From Clostridiales bacterium (GTDB taxonomy: Bacteria; Bacillota; Clostridia; Lachnospirales; Lachnospiraceae), in contig JAAYRG010000095.1 in assembly GCA_012518885.1 (NCBI GenBank), positions 1-33,159 of the forward strand: DNA of 33,159 nt, read 5' to 3'. The translations under genes and the position numbers were made by a program. This document shows positions 7,143 to 14,995 of the stretch, one piece after another. Numbering within the stretch: position 1 is the first letter of the stretch; each line of letters starts with the position of its first letter. The notes under the pieces are model-generated. The model was not told the origin of the DNA, ran no database searches, and worked only from the letters and a program-made list of their open reading frames with translations.

Positions 7143-7847
7143 TTATAGGCTGTAATCTCTCTCTCCAAATATACCTGTACCTATTCTTACCATAGTCGCA
7201 CCTTCTTCAATGGCAACAGTATAGTCTCCTGTCATTCCCATTGAAAGTGTGTCCATAATTACATTATCGATGTTTTTTGCTTTTATGTCAACAGATAATT
7301 GTTTCATTTTACTAAAATATAGCCTGTTTTCTTCAGGGTCTGTAACATATGGAGCAACTGTCATAAGGCCCTTGATATTAATATGTTCTAACCTCGAAAT
7401 TTCAAGTGTTGCAGAATATACTTCTTCTTCTTTAAAACCAAATTTATCAGGATCTCCTGCAATATTAACCTCTATAAGGACATCGACTGTAACACCTCGT
7501 TTCCTCGCTTCCTTTTCAATCTGCTTAGCAAGCCTTATTGAGTCCACTGAATGGATTAAGGAAACCTTATCAACTATATATTTTACTTTGTTACGCTGCA
7601 AATGTCCAATCATATGCCACTTTAGGTCTTTATGCTTGTCTTCATTTAGAACTTCAATTTTAGAAACAAGTTCTTGGACCTTGTTTTCACCAAAGTTAAC
7701 TATACCTGCTTCTAGTGCTTCTTCAATTAGGTCAATCGGCTGAGTTTTACTAACCGCTATAAGTGTTACTTCATCTCTATTTCTTCCTGCCTTATTACAG
7801 GCTTCAATTATGTTCTCTTCAATTTTTCTTAAGTTATTATAAATCAT
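7143..7847 (-). CDS. ylmE: YggS/YlmE family PLP-binding protein (PLP homeostasis)
   Basis: The 234-residue protein is a single-domain alanine-racemase-like TIM barrel. The PLP lysine is Lys34 in LIAVSKTQP. Other family blocks are FGENKVQEL, WHMIGHLQRNKVK, SVDSIRLA, NIAGDPDKFGF, GLMTVAPY and MGMTGDYTVAIEEGATMVRIGTGIFG. Family members buffer pyridoxal phosphate and affect amino- and keto-acid pools, with no racemase activity. An AGGAGAG site precedes the ATG. It follows the HlyD-like gene by 34 nt and opens the conserved ylmE-sepF-ylmG-ylmH-divIVA block. Confidence 0.94.
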   Translation of the reverse strand: MIYNNLRKIEENIIEACNKAGRNRDEVTLIAVSKTQPIDLIEEALEAGIVNFGENKVQELVSKIEVLNEDKHKDLKWHMIGHLQRNKVKYIVDKVSLIHSVDSIRLAKQIEKEARKRGVTVDVLIEVNIAGDPDKFGFKEEEVYSATLEISRLEHINIKGLMTVAPYVTDPEENRLYFSKMKQLSVDIKAKNIDNVIMDTLSMGMTGDYTVAIEEGATMVRIGTGIFGERDYSL

Positions 7848-7881
7848 TATACTACTTCTCTCCTTATATTACACAACATTA

Positions 7882-9273
7882 CTAGTATATAATTTGCTGT
7901 TCTATGGCAGTATCTCCTACTAGGGCTATTTGGTCATATACAGATAGACCATAGGAAGTTCCTTCCTTAACTACTGTATACTCTTTACCTTCTTCAACAA
8001 TTTCTATTCGTCTAAATACCGCATACCCCTTATTAACGTTATAAACACCCTTTAAGGTAGCTTTCTCATTAAGCTTGAGCCTTTGACCAGTCACTGATTG
8101 TATCCAGCTATTTTGCTCAAATAAGAGGGTATTAACGTAGCAGAAGTTCTCATCCTCATAGAATATTTCTGTTGGCACAAAGGTAAGCACTAATTCATTC
8201 TCTTCATCATAGGACTCAAGGACTAGTCCCTGTTCATTAGAATCTCCACCCTTAGTGAAGTATTCGTGGGGGATTAAGTAGAATTCCTTATCTACAATAG
8301 AAGAAGTCGGTATCTTAAGACCAGACTTTTCATCTATTTTTAATTCTATTTCAACAAATCTTTGATTGATAAACTTCTCCATATAGGAATCTAGAGTAAT
8401 TTTACCAAAATACTCGTCCCCTTTTTGATAATAAGTAAAGTTTCCAGGACTTTCAAGCTTCTCATTTAAGAACTTAATTGTTACTCGCCTTATATCTTCT
8501 TCATCTTGACTTGATAAATATTCATAGGTCTCTTTACTTAAGGGGATTATAATATCCCAAGAATTATCAGTAACTAGCTTATATACAGGAGTACCTGCTT
8601 GATAAATCTCATCCTTACGTAGCAAGGTCTTACTATAGTTCTCCCCTTTAAAATGGTCATATGTAATATCATTATCTGTTAATTTCTCATAATTATCAAG
8701 TGTATAAGTAATTATGCCGCTCTTGTTTGAGTTTACAACTTCCACATAGTCACGATTACTAACTTCATAGCCCTTTAATGAATCATGTTTTTGCTCATTC
8801 TTTATCTCAAGAGATACGTTGTTTAAGTCATATTTGAAATCATAAACTGATATGAAATTGGCATTACTATAATTATTACGAAAATCCTTAATTTCCTTCT
8901 TAATCTTAGCAATTTCTTCACTTTTAAGAGTGGTATTATTTAGGTCATCACTTACTAAAGCTGTAGAACTTTCGTTCTCGTCTATGGAGTAGACTACAGA
9001 GTTTCTAGGTACCCTATCACCATCCTTATAATAGTAATATACATACCCTGCCCTATTAGTATTATAAACTTCTTCATTACGTAAAATAAGACCATTATAA
9101 ACAGTCTCTTTGGCAATTGACCCCCTTCTTACTTCATATATTGTTAGGTGGTCCTTAGTTAAATAAATATAAAAACTAATAGCTATATATATAACTATAA
9201 AGATAAAAACAATATGTCCAATATTAATTGATCTTCTTTTTCGAAACTTTGCAACTTTTGGCCTGTTATCCAA
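7882..9273 (-). CDS. HlyD-like single-pass membrane protein (efflux adaptor family, partner unknown)
   Basis: About 463 residues. A basic N-terminus is followed by one membrane helix (about 18-38), then a long extracellular part beginning DHLTIYEVRRGSIAKETVYNGLILRNEEV. This resembles the first barrel-sandwich strand of HlyD/RND adaptors. A second copy of the fold returns at NKSGIITYTLDNYE, and a C-terminal beta-rich region carries IPTSSIVD. I infer the start at the TTG at 9271-9273, because AAAGGAG lies 8 nt upstream; an earlier in-frame TTG overlaps that site. No transporter gene is adjacent. Similar proteins occur beside ylmE/sepF in clostridia, so a division or envelope role is plausible but unproven. 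It is the first gene of the operon ending with rluD. Confidence 0.7.
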   Translation of the reverse strand: MDNRPKVAKFRKRRSINIGHIVFIFIVIYIAISFYIYLTKDHLTIYEVRRGSIAKETVYNGLILRNEEVYNTNRAGYVYYYYKDGDRVPRNSVVYSIDENESSTALVSDDLNNTTLKSEEIAKIKKEIKDFRNNYSNANFISVYDFKYDLNNVSLEIKNEQKHDSLKGYEVSNRDYVEVVNSNKSGIITYTLDNYEKLTDNDITYDHFKGENYSKTLLRKDEIYQAGTPVYKLVTDNSWDIIIPLSKETYEYLSSQDEEDIRRVTIKFLNEKLESPGNFTYYQKGDEYFGKITLDSYMEKFINQRFVEIELKIDEKSGLKIPTSSIVDKEFYLIPHEYFTKGGDSNEQGLVLESYDEENELVLTFVPTEIFYEDENFCYVNTLLFEQNSWIQSVTGQRLKLNEKATLKGVYNVNKGYAVFRRIEIVEEGKEYTVVKEGTSYGLSVYDQIALVGDTAIEQQIIY

Positions 9274-9402
9274 GAGTGGGTCTCCTTTCAAATGTATACT
9301 TATCTATATTTAAACTTTGTACATGAATGGTATATAATCACCACTTTTATGCAAGACTATGTTATAAGTTTAATGCATTAACCATCTATATGTATAAGCT
9401 AT

Positions 9403-9431
9403 ATTATACTTTTATTTTCATCATAAATAAA
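9403..9431 (-). promoter_or_regulatory. Candidate promoter of the division/surface operon
   Basis: On the minus strand a perfect -10 TATAAT (9408-9403) has a weak -35 TTTATT (9431-9426) at 17 bp. It would give a leader of about 120 nt to the HlyD-like gene. The 237-nt divergent gap 9274-9510 is very AT-rich and contains other TATA-like words. I found no convincing plus-strand promoter for the DUF378 gene in it. Confidence 0.3.
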
Positions 9432-9510
9432 GGCCTATTTAATTTTTCTTAGGTATATTCTTTACAATGTTGGAAATACTATACAAGGAAGACGAAAAGG
9501 AGGACGAAAA

Positions 9511-9711
9511 ATGAAAACTCTTGATTATATTTCTTTAGTTTTAGTTATTATTGGAGCAATAAACTGGGGACTTATCGGTTTATTTGAACTTGACCTTGTA
9601 CGTGTTGTATTTGGTGAAATGTCAATGCTATCTAGAATAATATATACTTTAGTAGGAATAGCAGGCTTATATTCTCTTTCATTTTTTGGTAGAATTAGAA
9701 ATGATGATTAG
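9511..9711 (+). CDS. DUF378 family small membrane protein
   Basis: This 66-residue protein has two membrane segments (about 6-26 and 39-59). It carries the DUF378 (YuzA-like) pattern: D-Y-I-S-L-V-L-V-I-I-G-A-I-N-W-G-L-I-G at the N-terminus and I-I-Y-T-L-V-G-I-A-G-L-Y in the second helix. The function of the family is unknown. A very strong AAAAGGAGGACG site precedes the ATG, suggesting high expression. It is the only complete plus-strand gene in the window. It diverges from the HlyD-like operon and ends before a terminator shared with the convergent P-loop gene. Confidence 0.88.
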   Translation: MKTLDYISLVLVIIGAINWGLIGLFELDLVRVVFGEMSMLSRIIYTLVGIAGLYSLSFFGRIRNDD

Positions 9712-9751
9712 AGATAATACTTTGACAATTGAATCTATTAATTTATTCAAA

Positions 9752-9795
9752 AAAATGAAGTTATCACTAGCTAAAAGTGATAACTTCATTTTTAT
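9752..9795. terminator. Bidirectional intrinsic terminator (DUF378 gene / P-loop gene)
   Basis: A perfect 17-bp stem (9752-9768 with 9776-9792) has a 7-nt loop AGCTAAA. It is followed by T-runs on both strands: ATTTTTATAT on the plus strand and CATTTTTTTG on the minus strand. It lies between two convergent genes and can terminate both. Confidence 0.85.
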
Positions 9796-9892
9796 ATATT
9801 AATATTAATTTTATTTTATAAGATTATATTCTAATACTAATTCCAAATATAATCATAAATATTCAAAGTCTGTCTCATACAAGTCTAATCTA

Positions 9893-10321
9893 TTATAAAG
9901 ACACACTAATAAACTCCTGGATGGATTCTGGTAAATCATGGGAATCACGAGATACACTTAGAATCAAATCCACCTCAAAGGTGTCAGATAAAGTCTTTAA
10001 TTTTTCAAAAACTGGGATGAGTTTATCTATGTCTTGATTTTCTAAATGAGATATGTTTAAAAAGCTGTCAAGATATATAGCTTCAAGATCGTGGTCTTGA
10101 GAAATAATACCACTTATAAAACCTAAGAATTCATCAGTATTCTCTATAAGATATGATTTAACATTAATTAAACGAACTTTATTACTCAATTCAAACGCGT
10201 GCTTATCGGTCTTGTCAAGATAAACAATAGTACCCATTGCTTTCTCAACAGCATTGTTTACCTTATCTAGTAAAATTTTAGTCTTGCCCTTGCCTTTTGC
10301 TCCTGTAATTAACTGTATCAT
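9893..10321 (-). CDS. Small P-loop NTPase-like protein of unknown function
   Basis: The 142-residue protein has a clear Walker A motif at the N-terminus (G7-A-K-G-K-G-K-T14) and a Walker B-like strand ending in Asp85 (LEAIYLDS). A possible sensor strand follows at VDLILSVSRDS. Length and layout suggest a minimal RecA-like or thymidine-kinase-like nucleotide-binding core without accessory domains. Similar small clostridial proteins are sometimes loosely labelled PilT-like, but no pilus genes are near and I do not adopt that name. A strong AAGGAGGAG site precedes the ATG. It is transcribed alone and ends at the bidirectional terminator at 9752-9795. Confidence 0.7.
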   Translation of the reverse strand: MIQLITGAKGKGKTKILLDKVNNAVEKAMGTIVYLDKTDKHAFELSNKVRLINVKSYLIENTDEFLGFISGIISQDHDLEAIYLDSFLNISHLENQDIDKLIPVFEKLKTLSDTFEVDLILSVSRDSHDLPESIQEFISVSL

Positions 10322-10530
10322 TGTTATCTCCTCCTTATAATAATGGATATTATTTGTTACTCATAACTGCTTATATAATAAATATTAGCTGATATGTACA
10401 ACCACTTATATAAGTATAAATCAATTATATTACAATATTACTCAAAAAACAACCGATTTAACAAATTCTTTATAACTTTTGAAGTGTCACATCTTTTATA
10501 CATATCAATTTTATTATATAATTTTAAAAA
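10322..10530. other. AT-rich intergenic region upstream of the P-loop gene
   Basis: About 210 nt lie between the terminator of the carboxypeptidase gene and the P-loop gene. Several weak minus-strand promoter-like pairs occur, for example TTGTAA with TATATA at 17 bp, but none stands out from the base composition. I see no conserved RNA or protein here. Confidence 0.4.
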
Positions 10531-10570
10531 AGTTCCTGAGAACTATTCTAAAGAATGGTTTTCAGGAACT
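10525..10570 (-). terminator. Intrinsic terminator of the radC-mreB-min-rodA operon
   Basis: An imperfect 19-bp inverted repeat (10531-10549 with 10552-10570) is followed on the minus strand by TTTTTTAAAA. Two positions are mismatched on the minus strand; on the plus strand they would be G-U pairs. The arm at 10552-10570 overlaps the stop codon of the carboxypeptidase gene, as expected for the end of this long operon. Confidence 0.7.
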
Positions 10571-11534
10571 ACTCAACCATACTTAATAAATAATTCATCT
10601 CTTCATATAGATTATTACCACCTTTTGCCTGAAGTACTACAGAAATATATTCATTTCCGCTATCATCAATGCTATAAAGGATTAAACAGCTACCAGCTGC
10701 ATTAGTGGTTCCAGTCTTACCACCAATTACGGTAATATTATCAGGTGAACTTGCCTTACCAAGTAGATATCTATTAGTATTCATAAATTGATGGGAATTT
10801 ATACTACCATCAGCCCTATGATATTCGGCAGTAATACTTGATTTATGAATTATAGAAACAAATTCTTCGTAATTTAAGAGTTCATTAAATATTAAGTATA
10901 GATCATATGCAGTTGTATAATGGTCTTCGTCATGTAGACCATGGGAATTAACAAAGTTTGAATGAACAGCTCCTAGTCTTTTGGCTGTCTGTGTCATTTC
11001 TCTAGCAAAGGCTTCTTCAGAACCTGATATATGTTCTGCTATCGCTATTCCTGCATCATTACCAGAGTATATTAGGAAGATACTAAGTAAGGATTCTAAG
11101 TCAATAGTATCCCCTTCCCTAAAGCCACAAAGTTTTGCACCAGGTTCTGTTATGTTGCTTGCATTTCTACTAATTGTAACTGTATCTTCTAAATTTCCTT
11201 TTTCCAATACAACAAGTGCTGTAAGTATTTTAGTGATACTAGCAGGATACATTTTATTATAGATATCATCTGCGTAAATAACTTCATTACTAGTCCTGTT
11301 AATTAACAAGGAAGATGTTGCGGCCATATTCTCATCTTCCTGTAATTTAGATACTGGTATCACTGTTAAGTCCTGGGCATAAAAGTCCGCTCTATACACA
11401 TTACCTTCTTCGACAAAAGACTTACTTGTCTCTTGGCCATCTTGATAATATGGGATCTCAACAGTTTCAGTACCACAAGCTGCCAGTGAAGTCATTATTA
11501 TTGCAAATAATAGGATACTAAGCAGTTTTTTCAT
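10569..11534 (-). CDS. Lipoprotein D-alanyl-D-alanine carboxypeptidase (peptidase S11, PBP5-like)
   Basis: This 321-residue enzyme trims terminal D-Ala from peptidoglycan stem peptides outside the membrane. The three active-site motifs are intact: S99-I-T-K102, S157-G-N159 and K273-T-G275. The N-terminus is a lipoprotein signal (MKKLLSILLF..., lipobox LAAC with Cys20), so it is anchored by lipid rather than by the C-terminal amphipathic helix of PBP5. It ends soon after the penicillin-binding core and lacks the PBP5 C-terminal beta domain. It starts 1 nt after the mgsA stop with no clear ribosome site, so translational coupling is likely. It is the last gene of the elongasome operon. Confidence 0.92.
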   Translation of the reverse strand: MKKLLSILLFAIIMTSLAACGTETVEIPYYQDGQETSKSFVEEGNVYRADFYAQDLTVIPVSKLQEDENMAATSSLLINRTSNEVIYADDIYNKMYPASITKILTALVVLEKGNLEDTVTISRNASNITEPGAKLCGFREGDTIDLESLLSIFLIYSGNDAGIAIAEHISGSEEAFAREMTQTAKRLGAVHSNFVNSHGLHDEDHYTTAYDLYLIFNELLNYEEFVSIIHKSSITAEYHRADGSINSHQFMNTNRYLLGKASSPDNITVIGGKTGTTNAAGSCLILYSIDDSGNEYISVVLQAKGGNNLYEEMNYLLSMVE

Positions 11535-11535
11535 T

Positions 11536-11931
11536 TTATTTGTAGGCTTCGCGCCAGGATAAATCGCCGCGTTCTAAAGCTTTAATTAGTAATTCAGCAC
11601 TTGCTAAGTTTGTTGCAAGTGGAATATTATGAGTGTCACATAAACGCACAACATTGTCTACATCTGGCTCATGTGACTTTGGATTTAGGGGGTCTCTTAA
11701 GAAGATAACCATATCAATTAGGTTATGTTCAATTGAAGAACCCATTTGCTGCTCTCCTCCAAGATGACCAGCTAAATACTTGTGTACATTTAAATTAGTA
11801 ACCTCTTCAATAAGTCTACCTGTTGTTCCGGTAGCATATAGGTTGTGCTTACTTAAAATACCTCTATATGCTATACAAAAATTCTGAATTAAAATCTTCT
11901 TTGCGTCATGTGCTATTAGTCCTATATTCAT
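11536..11931 (-). CDS. mgsA: Methylglyoxal synthase (with Glu at the catalytic Asp position)
   Basis: The 131-residue protein matches MgsA, which converts dihydroxyacetone phosphate to methylglyoxal and phosphate. Conserved blocks are IAHDAKK (His8, Asp9), YATGTTG (32-38), FLRDPL (Asp80), HEPDV (His87, Asp90) and IPLATN. At the block usually written GGDQQ, the sequence reads GGEQQ: Glu60 replaces the residue equivalent to E. coli Asp71, the proposed catalytic base. The usual Pro nearby is His56. All other phosphate-binding and catalytic residues align with a constant offset of 11. Activity may therefore be altered. AAGGAGG overlaps the rodA stop. mgsA is commonly attached to rodA in clostridia. 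Confidence 0.92.
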   Translation of the reverse strand: MNIGLIAHDAKKILIQNFCIAYRGILSKHNLYATGTTGRLIEEVTNLNVHKYLAGHLGGEQQMGSSIEHNLIDMVIFLRDPLNPKSHEPDVDNVVRLCDTHNIPLATNLASAELLIKALERGDLSWREAYK

Positions 11932-11937
11932 AATGCA

Positions 11938-13071
11938 CTACCTCCTTCTGTTGCTCTTTTGCAAACTAATATTAAGTACTAAACCTACAGCTATCATACT
12001 GCTAACTAAAGAGCTTAACCCATAACTTAAAAAAGGTAATGGCAACCCTGTATTAGGTAGTATAGCTGTAACAACCCCAATATTAACAAATACTTGAAAC
12101 ATAAACATACAGGCTACCCCAATTGCAATAAGCATTCCAAGATAATCTGATGCATTATGTGCTATTTTCAAGCATTTTACAATTATTAATATATAAATTA
12201 GTAAAATTAAAAATGTTCCAATAAATCCAAATGCTTCTCCAGCTACAGAGAAAATAAAATCACTTTCTGAAACTGGAACATAGGTATCGCTTAGGATAGC
12301 TTCTTCTCCTCCATCAAGAAACTTACCTGTAAGTCCTCCAGAACCAATTACTTTAATCGAATTCTCTTGCTGATACATAGTATCAGCATATTCCTCTGGA
12401 TGCAAAATAGATAATACCCTAATTTGTTGATTCGGAGACAAGAGTACTTGGTAGTCTTGCTGGACGTACCAAAACAGACCTAAAAATAATGGTATTCCAA
12501 TAAGTAAAACCGGAAATATAATCTTATAACTAAGGCCTGCTGCATAAATCATTGCCAAAAAAATGAAAACAAATACCAGGCTAGATGATAAATCTGGTTG
12601 TGATAATACAAACAGTATTGGTATTCCCATTAATATAATTGATGCAATAATCACGGGGAAGGTATTAAGCTTGTCTTTAACCAAGGTAAAGAATTTTGCC
12701 AAAAATATAATCATAATTACCTTACCTAGTTCAGAAGGCTGAAATGTAAAATACTTCAAATCAAGCCATCTAGTAGCACCATAAGCACCTACACCCTTAA
12801 TCTTTACTGCTACCAATAAAGCTATATTAATTATATATAATACTACAAAAAATTGACTAATAAAATGGTAATCAATTATAGATACAACTAGGGCTACCAT
12901 AATTCCTAATACTAAACCCAGTATCTGTTTTTCTAGTAGTCGTTCCCCTTCTTTTTGAGCTAGGGATATTAAGAAAATACCTAGGCTACTAAGCATAAGG
13001 ACTAAAACTACTAACGATATATTATAATTCTTTATATCGTACTTCTTAAAATTAAGCATAAGTGAAACCAT
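11938..13071 (-). CDS. rodA: SEDS peptidoglycan glycosyltransferase RodA/FtsW family
   Basis: This 377-residue polytopic protein (about ten membrane helices) polymerises lipid II during elongation. SEDS landmarks are RWLDLKYFTFQPSEL (101-115), LSQPDLSSSLV, the extracellular QQIRVLSILHPEEY segment, GSGGLTGK and SESDFIFSVAGEAFGFIG. Asp271 of the last corresponds to the essential SEDS Asp. The C-terminal block is NTGLPLPFLSYGLSS. The operon supplies its cognate transpeptidase PBP2 and MreBCD, favouring RodA over FtsW. The start is uncertain: AGAAAGG lies 1 nt before the ATG at 13071, so an ATG four codons later (13059) may be used instead. Confidence 0.93.
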   Translation of the reverse strand: MVSLMLNFKKYDIKNYNISLVVLVLMLSSLGIFLISLAQKEGERLLEKQILGLVLGIMVALVVSIIDYHFISQFFVVLYIINIALLVAVKIKGVGAYGATRWLDLKYFTFQPSELGKVIMIIFLAKFFTLVKDKLNTFPVIIASIILMGIPILFVLSQPDLSSSLVFVFIFLAMIYAAGLSYKIIFPVLLIGIPLFLGLFWYVQQDYQVLLSPNQQIRVLSILHPEEYADTMYQQENSIKVIGSGGLTGKFLDGGEEAILSDTYVPVSESDFIFSVAGEAFGFIGTFLILLIYILIIVKCLKIAHNASDYLGMLIAIGVACMFMFQVFVNIGVVTAILPNTGLPLPFLSYGLSSLVSSMIAVGLVLNISLQKSNRRR

Positions 13072-13147
13072 GCCTTTCTAAGCTAAGGAATAAGACTTCT
13101 TATGTCACAACAATCTAGTGTCTTATGCCACAAGGAAATCCTCGTAA

Positions 13148-13417
13148 TTAGTTCTTTTTCATATCCTTAATAGGAATATTGGCATAAAGTACAGGAACAT
13201 TACCATTGTGTGATTCAGATTCGGTTTGTGATACCTTAATCTCTAAGCCATCCTCTTCTATTTCGATGTACTTTGTTATGACTTTGATAATATCATTCTT
13301 CATTTGCTCCATCATTTCTGGTGAAACGCCTGCCCTATCAGATACTAAGACAAGTTTAAGTCTATCCTTCGCTATGTCTTTTGATGTCTTCTTCTTAAAA
13401 AAATCGAATATGCCCAT
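13148..13417 (-). CDS. minE: Cell division topological specificity factor MinE
   Basis: The 89-residue protein begins with the amphipathic membrane-targeting helix MGIFDFFKKK. The MinD-contact segment follows (AKDRLKLVLVSDRAGVSPEMM, about 16-36), then the C-terminal dimerisation domain (MKNDIIKVITKYIEI...ANIPIKD). MinE releases MinD from the membrane and stimulates its ATPase, generating oscillation. Its presence shows that this DivIVA-containing organism also has a full MinCDE system, a clostridial trait absent from Bacillus. It is 21 nt downstream of minD. Confidence 0.95.
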   Translation of the reverse strand: MGIFDFFKKKTSKDIAKDRLKLVLVSDRAGVSPEMMEQMKNDIIKVITKYIEIEEDGLEIKVSQTESESHNGNVPVLYANIPIKDMKKN

Positions 13418-13438
13418 TGTTTAATTGTTCCCCTTTCT

Positions 13439-14227
13439 TTAGCTTCTAAAAAGATTTGCCAATTTACTAAAAAACCCTTCTCTTACAAATAGGTCCATAA
13501 ATGGTACCTCTTCTCCTAATATTCTACGACAAACATTCATATAGGCTTGGCCAGCTAAAGTATCGGTTCCAACTAAAGGCTCACCCTGATTTGTTGATAT
13601 AACGATGTTCTCATCATCAGGTATTACACCAATAAGGTCTATTGCAAGAATTTCAACAACATCGTCACTTGACATCATATCCCCGCGTTTTACCATATCA
13701 GGTCTTAGTCTATTAACGATTAAATTGATTCTTTTCATTTCATTTGCTTCCAATAGGCCAATAATTCTATCAGCATCTCTAACAGCTGATACCTCAGGTG
13801 TAGTAACTACTAATGCACTGTCTGCTCCAGCAATTGCATTCTTAAAGCCTTGTTCAATTCCCGCAGGACAGTCCATTAATATGTAATCGAACTCTTCTCT
13901 AAGTTCATCAGATAGCTTTTTCATTTGCTCTGCGGTTACTGCTGTCTTGTCTCTTGTTTGTGCAGATGGTAATAAAAACAAGTTTGGATAACGTTTATCC
14001 TTTATTAATGCTTGTTTTAATCTACAATTACCTTCCACAACATCAACTAGGTTGTATACTATACGGTTTTCTAAACCTAATACTACATCTAAGTTCCTAA
14101 GACCGATATCAGTATCAACCAAAACAACCTTTTTACCTAATTTAGCTAATCCTGTTCCTATATTAGCTGAAGATGTAGTCTTTCCAACTCCACCTTTACC
14201 AGAAGTTACAACTATTACTTCTCCCAT
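13439..14227 (-). CDS. minD: Septum site-determining ATPase MinD
   Basis: The 262-residue ParA/MinD-type ATPase has the deviant Walker A K11-GGVGKTT (signature Lys11 and catalytic Lys16). It also has VDTDIGLRNLDVVLGLE, the AQTRDKTA switch and YILMDCPAGIEQGF (Walker B). The C-terminus ends in an amphipathic membrane-targeting helix, FFSKLANLFRS. It binds the membrane when ATP-loaded, recruits MinC and is displaced by MinE. TTGGAGGAATAAGAAC precedes the ATG. The 83-nt gap after minC is the longest inside the Min block and may hold a small RNA structure, but I see no clear promoter there. Confidence 0.96.
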   Translation of the reverse strand: MGEVIVVTSGKGGVGKTTSSANIGTGLAKLGKKVVLVDTDIGLRNLDVVLGLENRIVYNLVDVVEGNCRLKQALIKDKRYPNLFLLPSAQTRDKTAVTAEQMKKLSDELREEFDYILMDCPAGIEQGFKNAIAGADSALVVTTPEVSAVRDADRIIGLLEANEMKRINLIVNRLRPDMVKRGDMMSSDDVVEILAIDLIGVIPDDENIVISTNQGEPLVGTDTLAGQAYMNVCRRILGEEVPFMDLFVREGFFSKLANLFRS

Positions 14228-14310
14228 GTTCTTATTCCTCCAAGCACAACATATTAAATTATAAATGTCAGGCTACTTATCGTATGCCAAGACTGACTTT
14301 TATTCGAGTG

Positions 14311-14976
14311 TTATAGGTTTATATCGTTAATTGCATCTTTATTAAGTGGTTCAATATAAATATTGCCATCTTCTAAAAATGCTATTTTGGGTACTTTTTC
14401 ATCTTCTACTACCGGCTCATCTGGTGACCTAGCTATGGATTCTGCTATTCGGATTTGTCCCGGTTGCATATTAAGGGCTACGACAAATGAATTAGTATTG
14501 CCTGAAGCCCCAGCAAAAACTGTTCCTCTTAGAGTTCCTAGCACGACGATGTTACCCTTTGATACAATACTTGCACCTGGATTAACATCTCCTATAACTA
14601 TAATACTAGATTCTGACTCTAAGACTTGTCCAGAACGTAAGTTACCTTTATAGAATTGTCCTGTAGTATGTGATAATTCCATTAATTTTTCATCTAGGGT
14701 TTTTTTGAATATTTCTTCTCTTTCTTTATCTGTATCTATTACACAAACTATGCGTAACTGTGTCTCTTCACTAATGATGTCAAGAATTTCCCTCTGTTCT
14801 TCATTAGAAAGGTCCCTACCTTCAAAGCTAATACCCATCTCGGCATTGTCAAAGAACTTAGAAGATTCCCTAAATTTTTCTCTTATTTTGATTTTTAGTT
14901 CTGCAAAAGACATTTCGTTATCTAATACAACTACAATACCATATTTATTACCTTTAATTATTACGGAATTATCCAT
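14311..14976 (-). CDS. minC: Septum site-determining protein MinC
   Basis: The 221-residue protein has an N-terminal FtsZ-inhibiting domain (about 1-100, diverged as is usual). Its C-terminal right-handed beta-helix (about 110-205) contains GQVLESESSIIVIGDVNPGA, IVSKGNIVVLGTLRGTVFAGA and ALNMQPGQIRIAESIARSPD, the MinD-binding and dimerisation surface. It blocks Z-ring assembly away from midcell. ACAGGAGG precedes the ATG, 19 nt after the PBP2 stop codon. Confidence 0.94.
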   Translation of the reverse strand: MDNSVIIKGNKYGIVVVLDNEMSFAELKIKIREKFRESSKFFDNAEMGISFEGRDLSNEEQREILDIISEETQLRIVCVIDTDKEREEIFKKTLDEKLMELSHTTGQFYKGNLRSGQVLESESSIIVIGDVNPGASIVSKGNIVVLGTLRGTVFAGASGNTNSFVVALNMQPGQIRIAESIARSPDEPVVEDEKVPKIAFLEDGNIYIEPLNKDAINDINL

Positions 14977-14995
14977 AGAAACCTCCTGTTGACTC

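Noticed and set aside
9722..9727. TTGACA on the plus strand after the DUF378 gene
   Set aside because: It leads straight into a strong terminator with no gene beyond it, and the -10 match is poor.
10394..10705. Plus-strand open frame of about 100 codons
   Set aside because: It runs through a terminator hairpin and into the carboxypeptidase gene on the other strand, has no ribosome site, and its composition follows AT richness.
14228..14310. Possible riboswitch or promoter in the minC-minD gap
   Set aside because: Only a 5-bp GTCAG/CTGAC pairing and no well-spaced promoter boxes were found; nothing matches a known riboswitch class.
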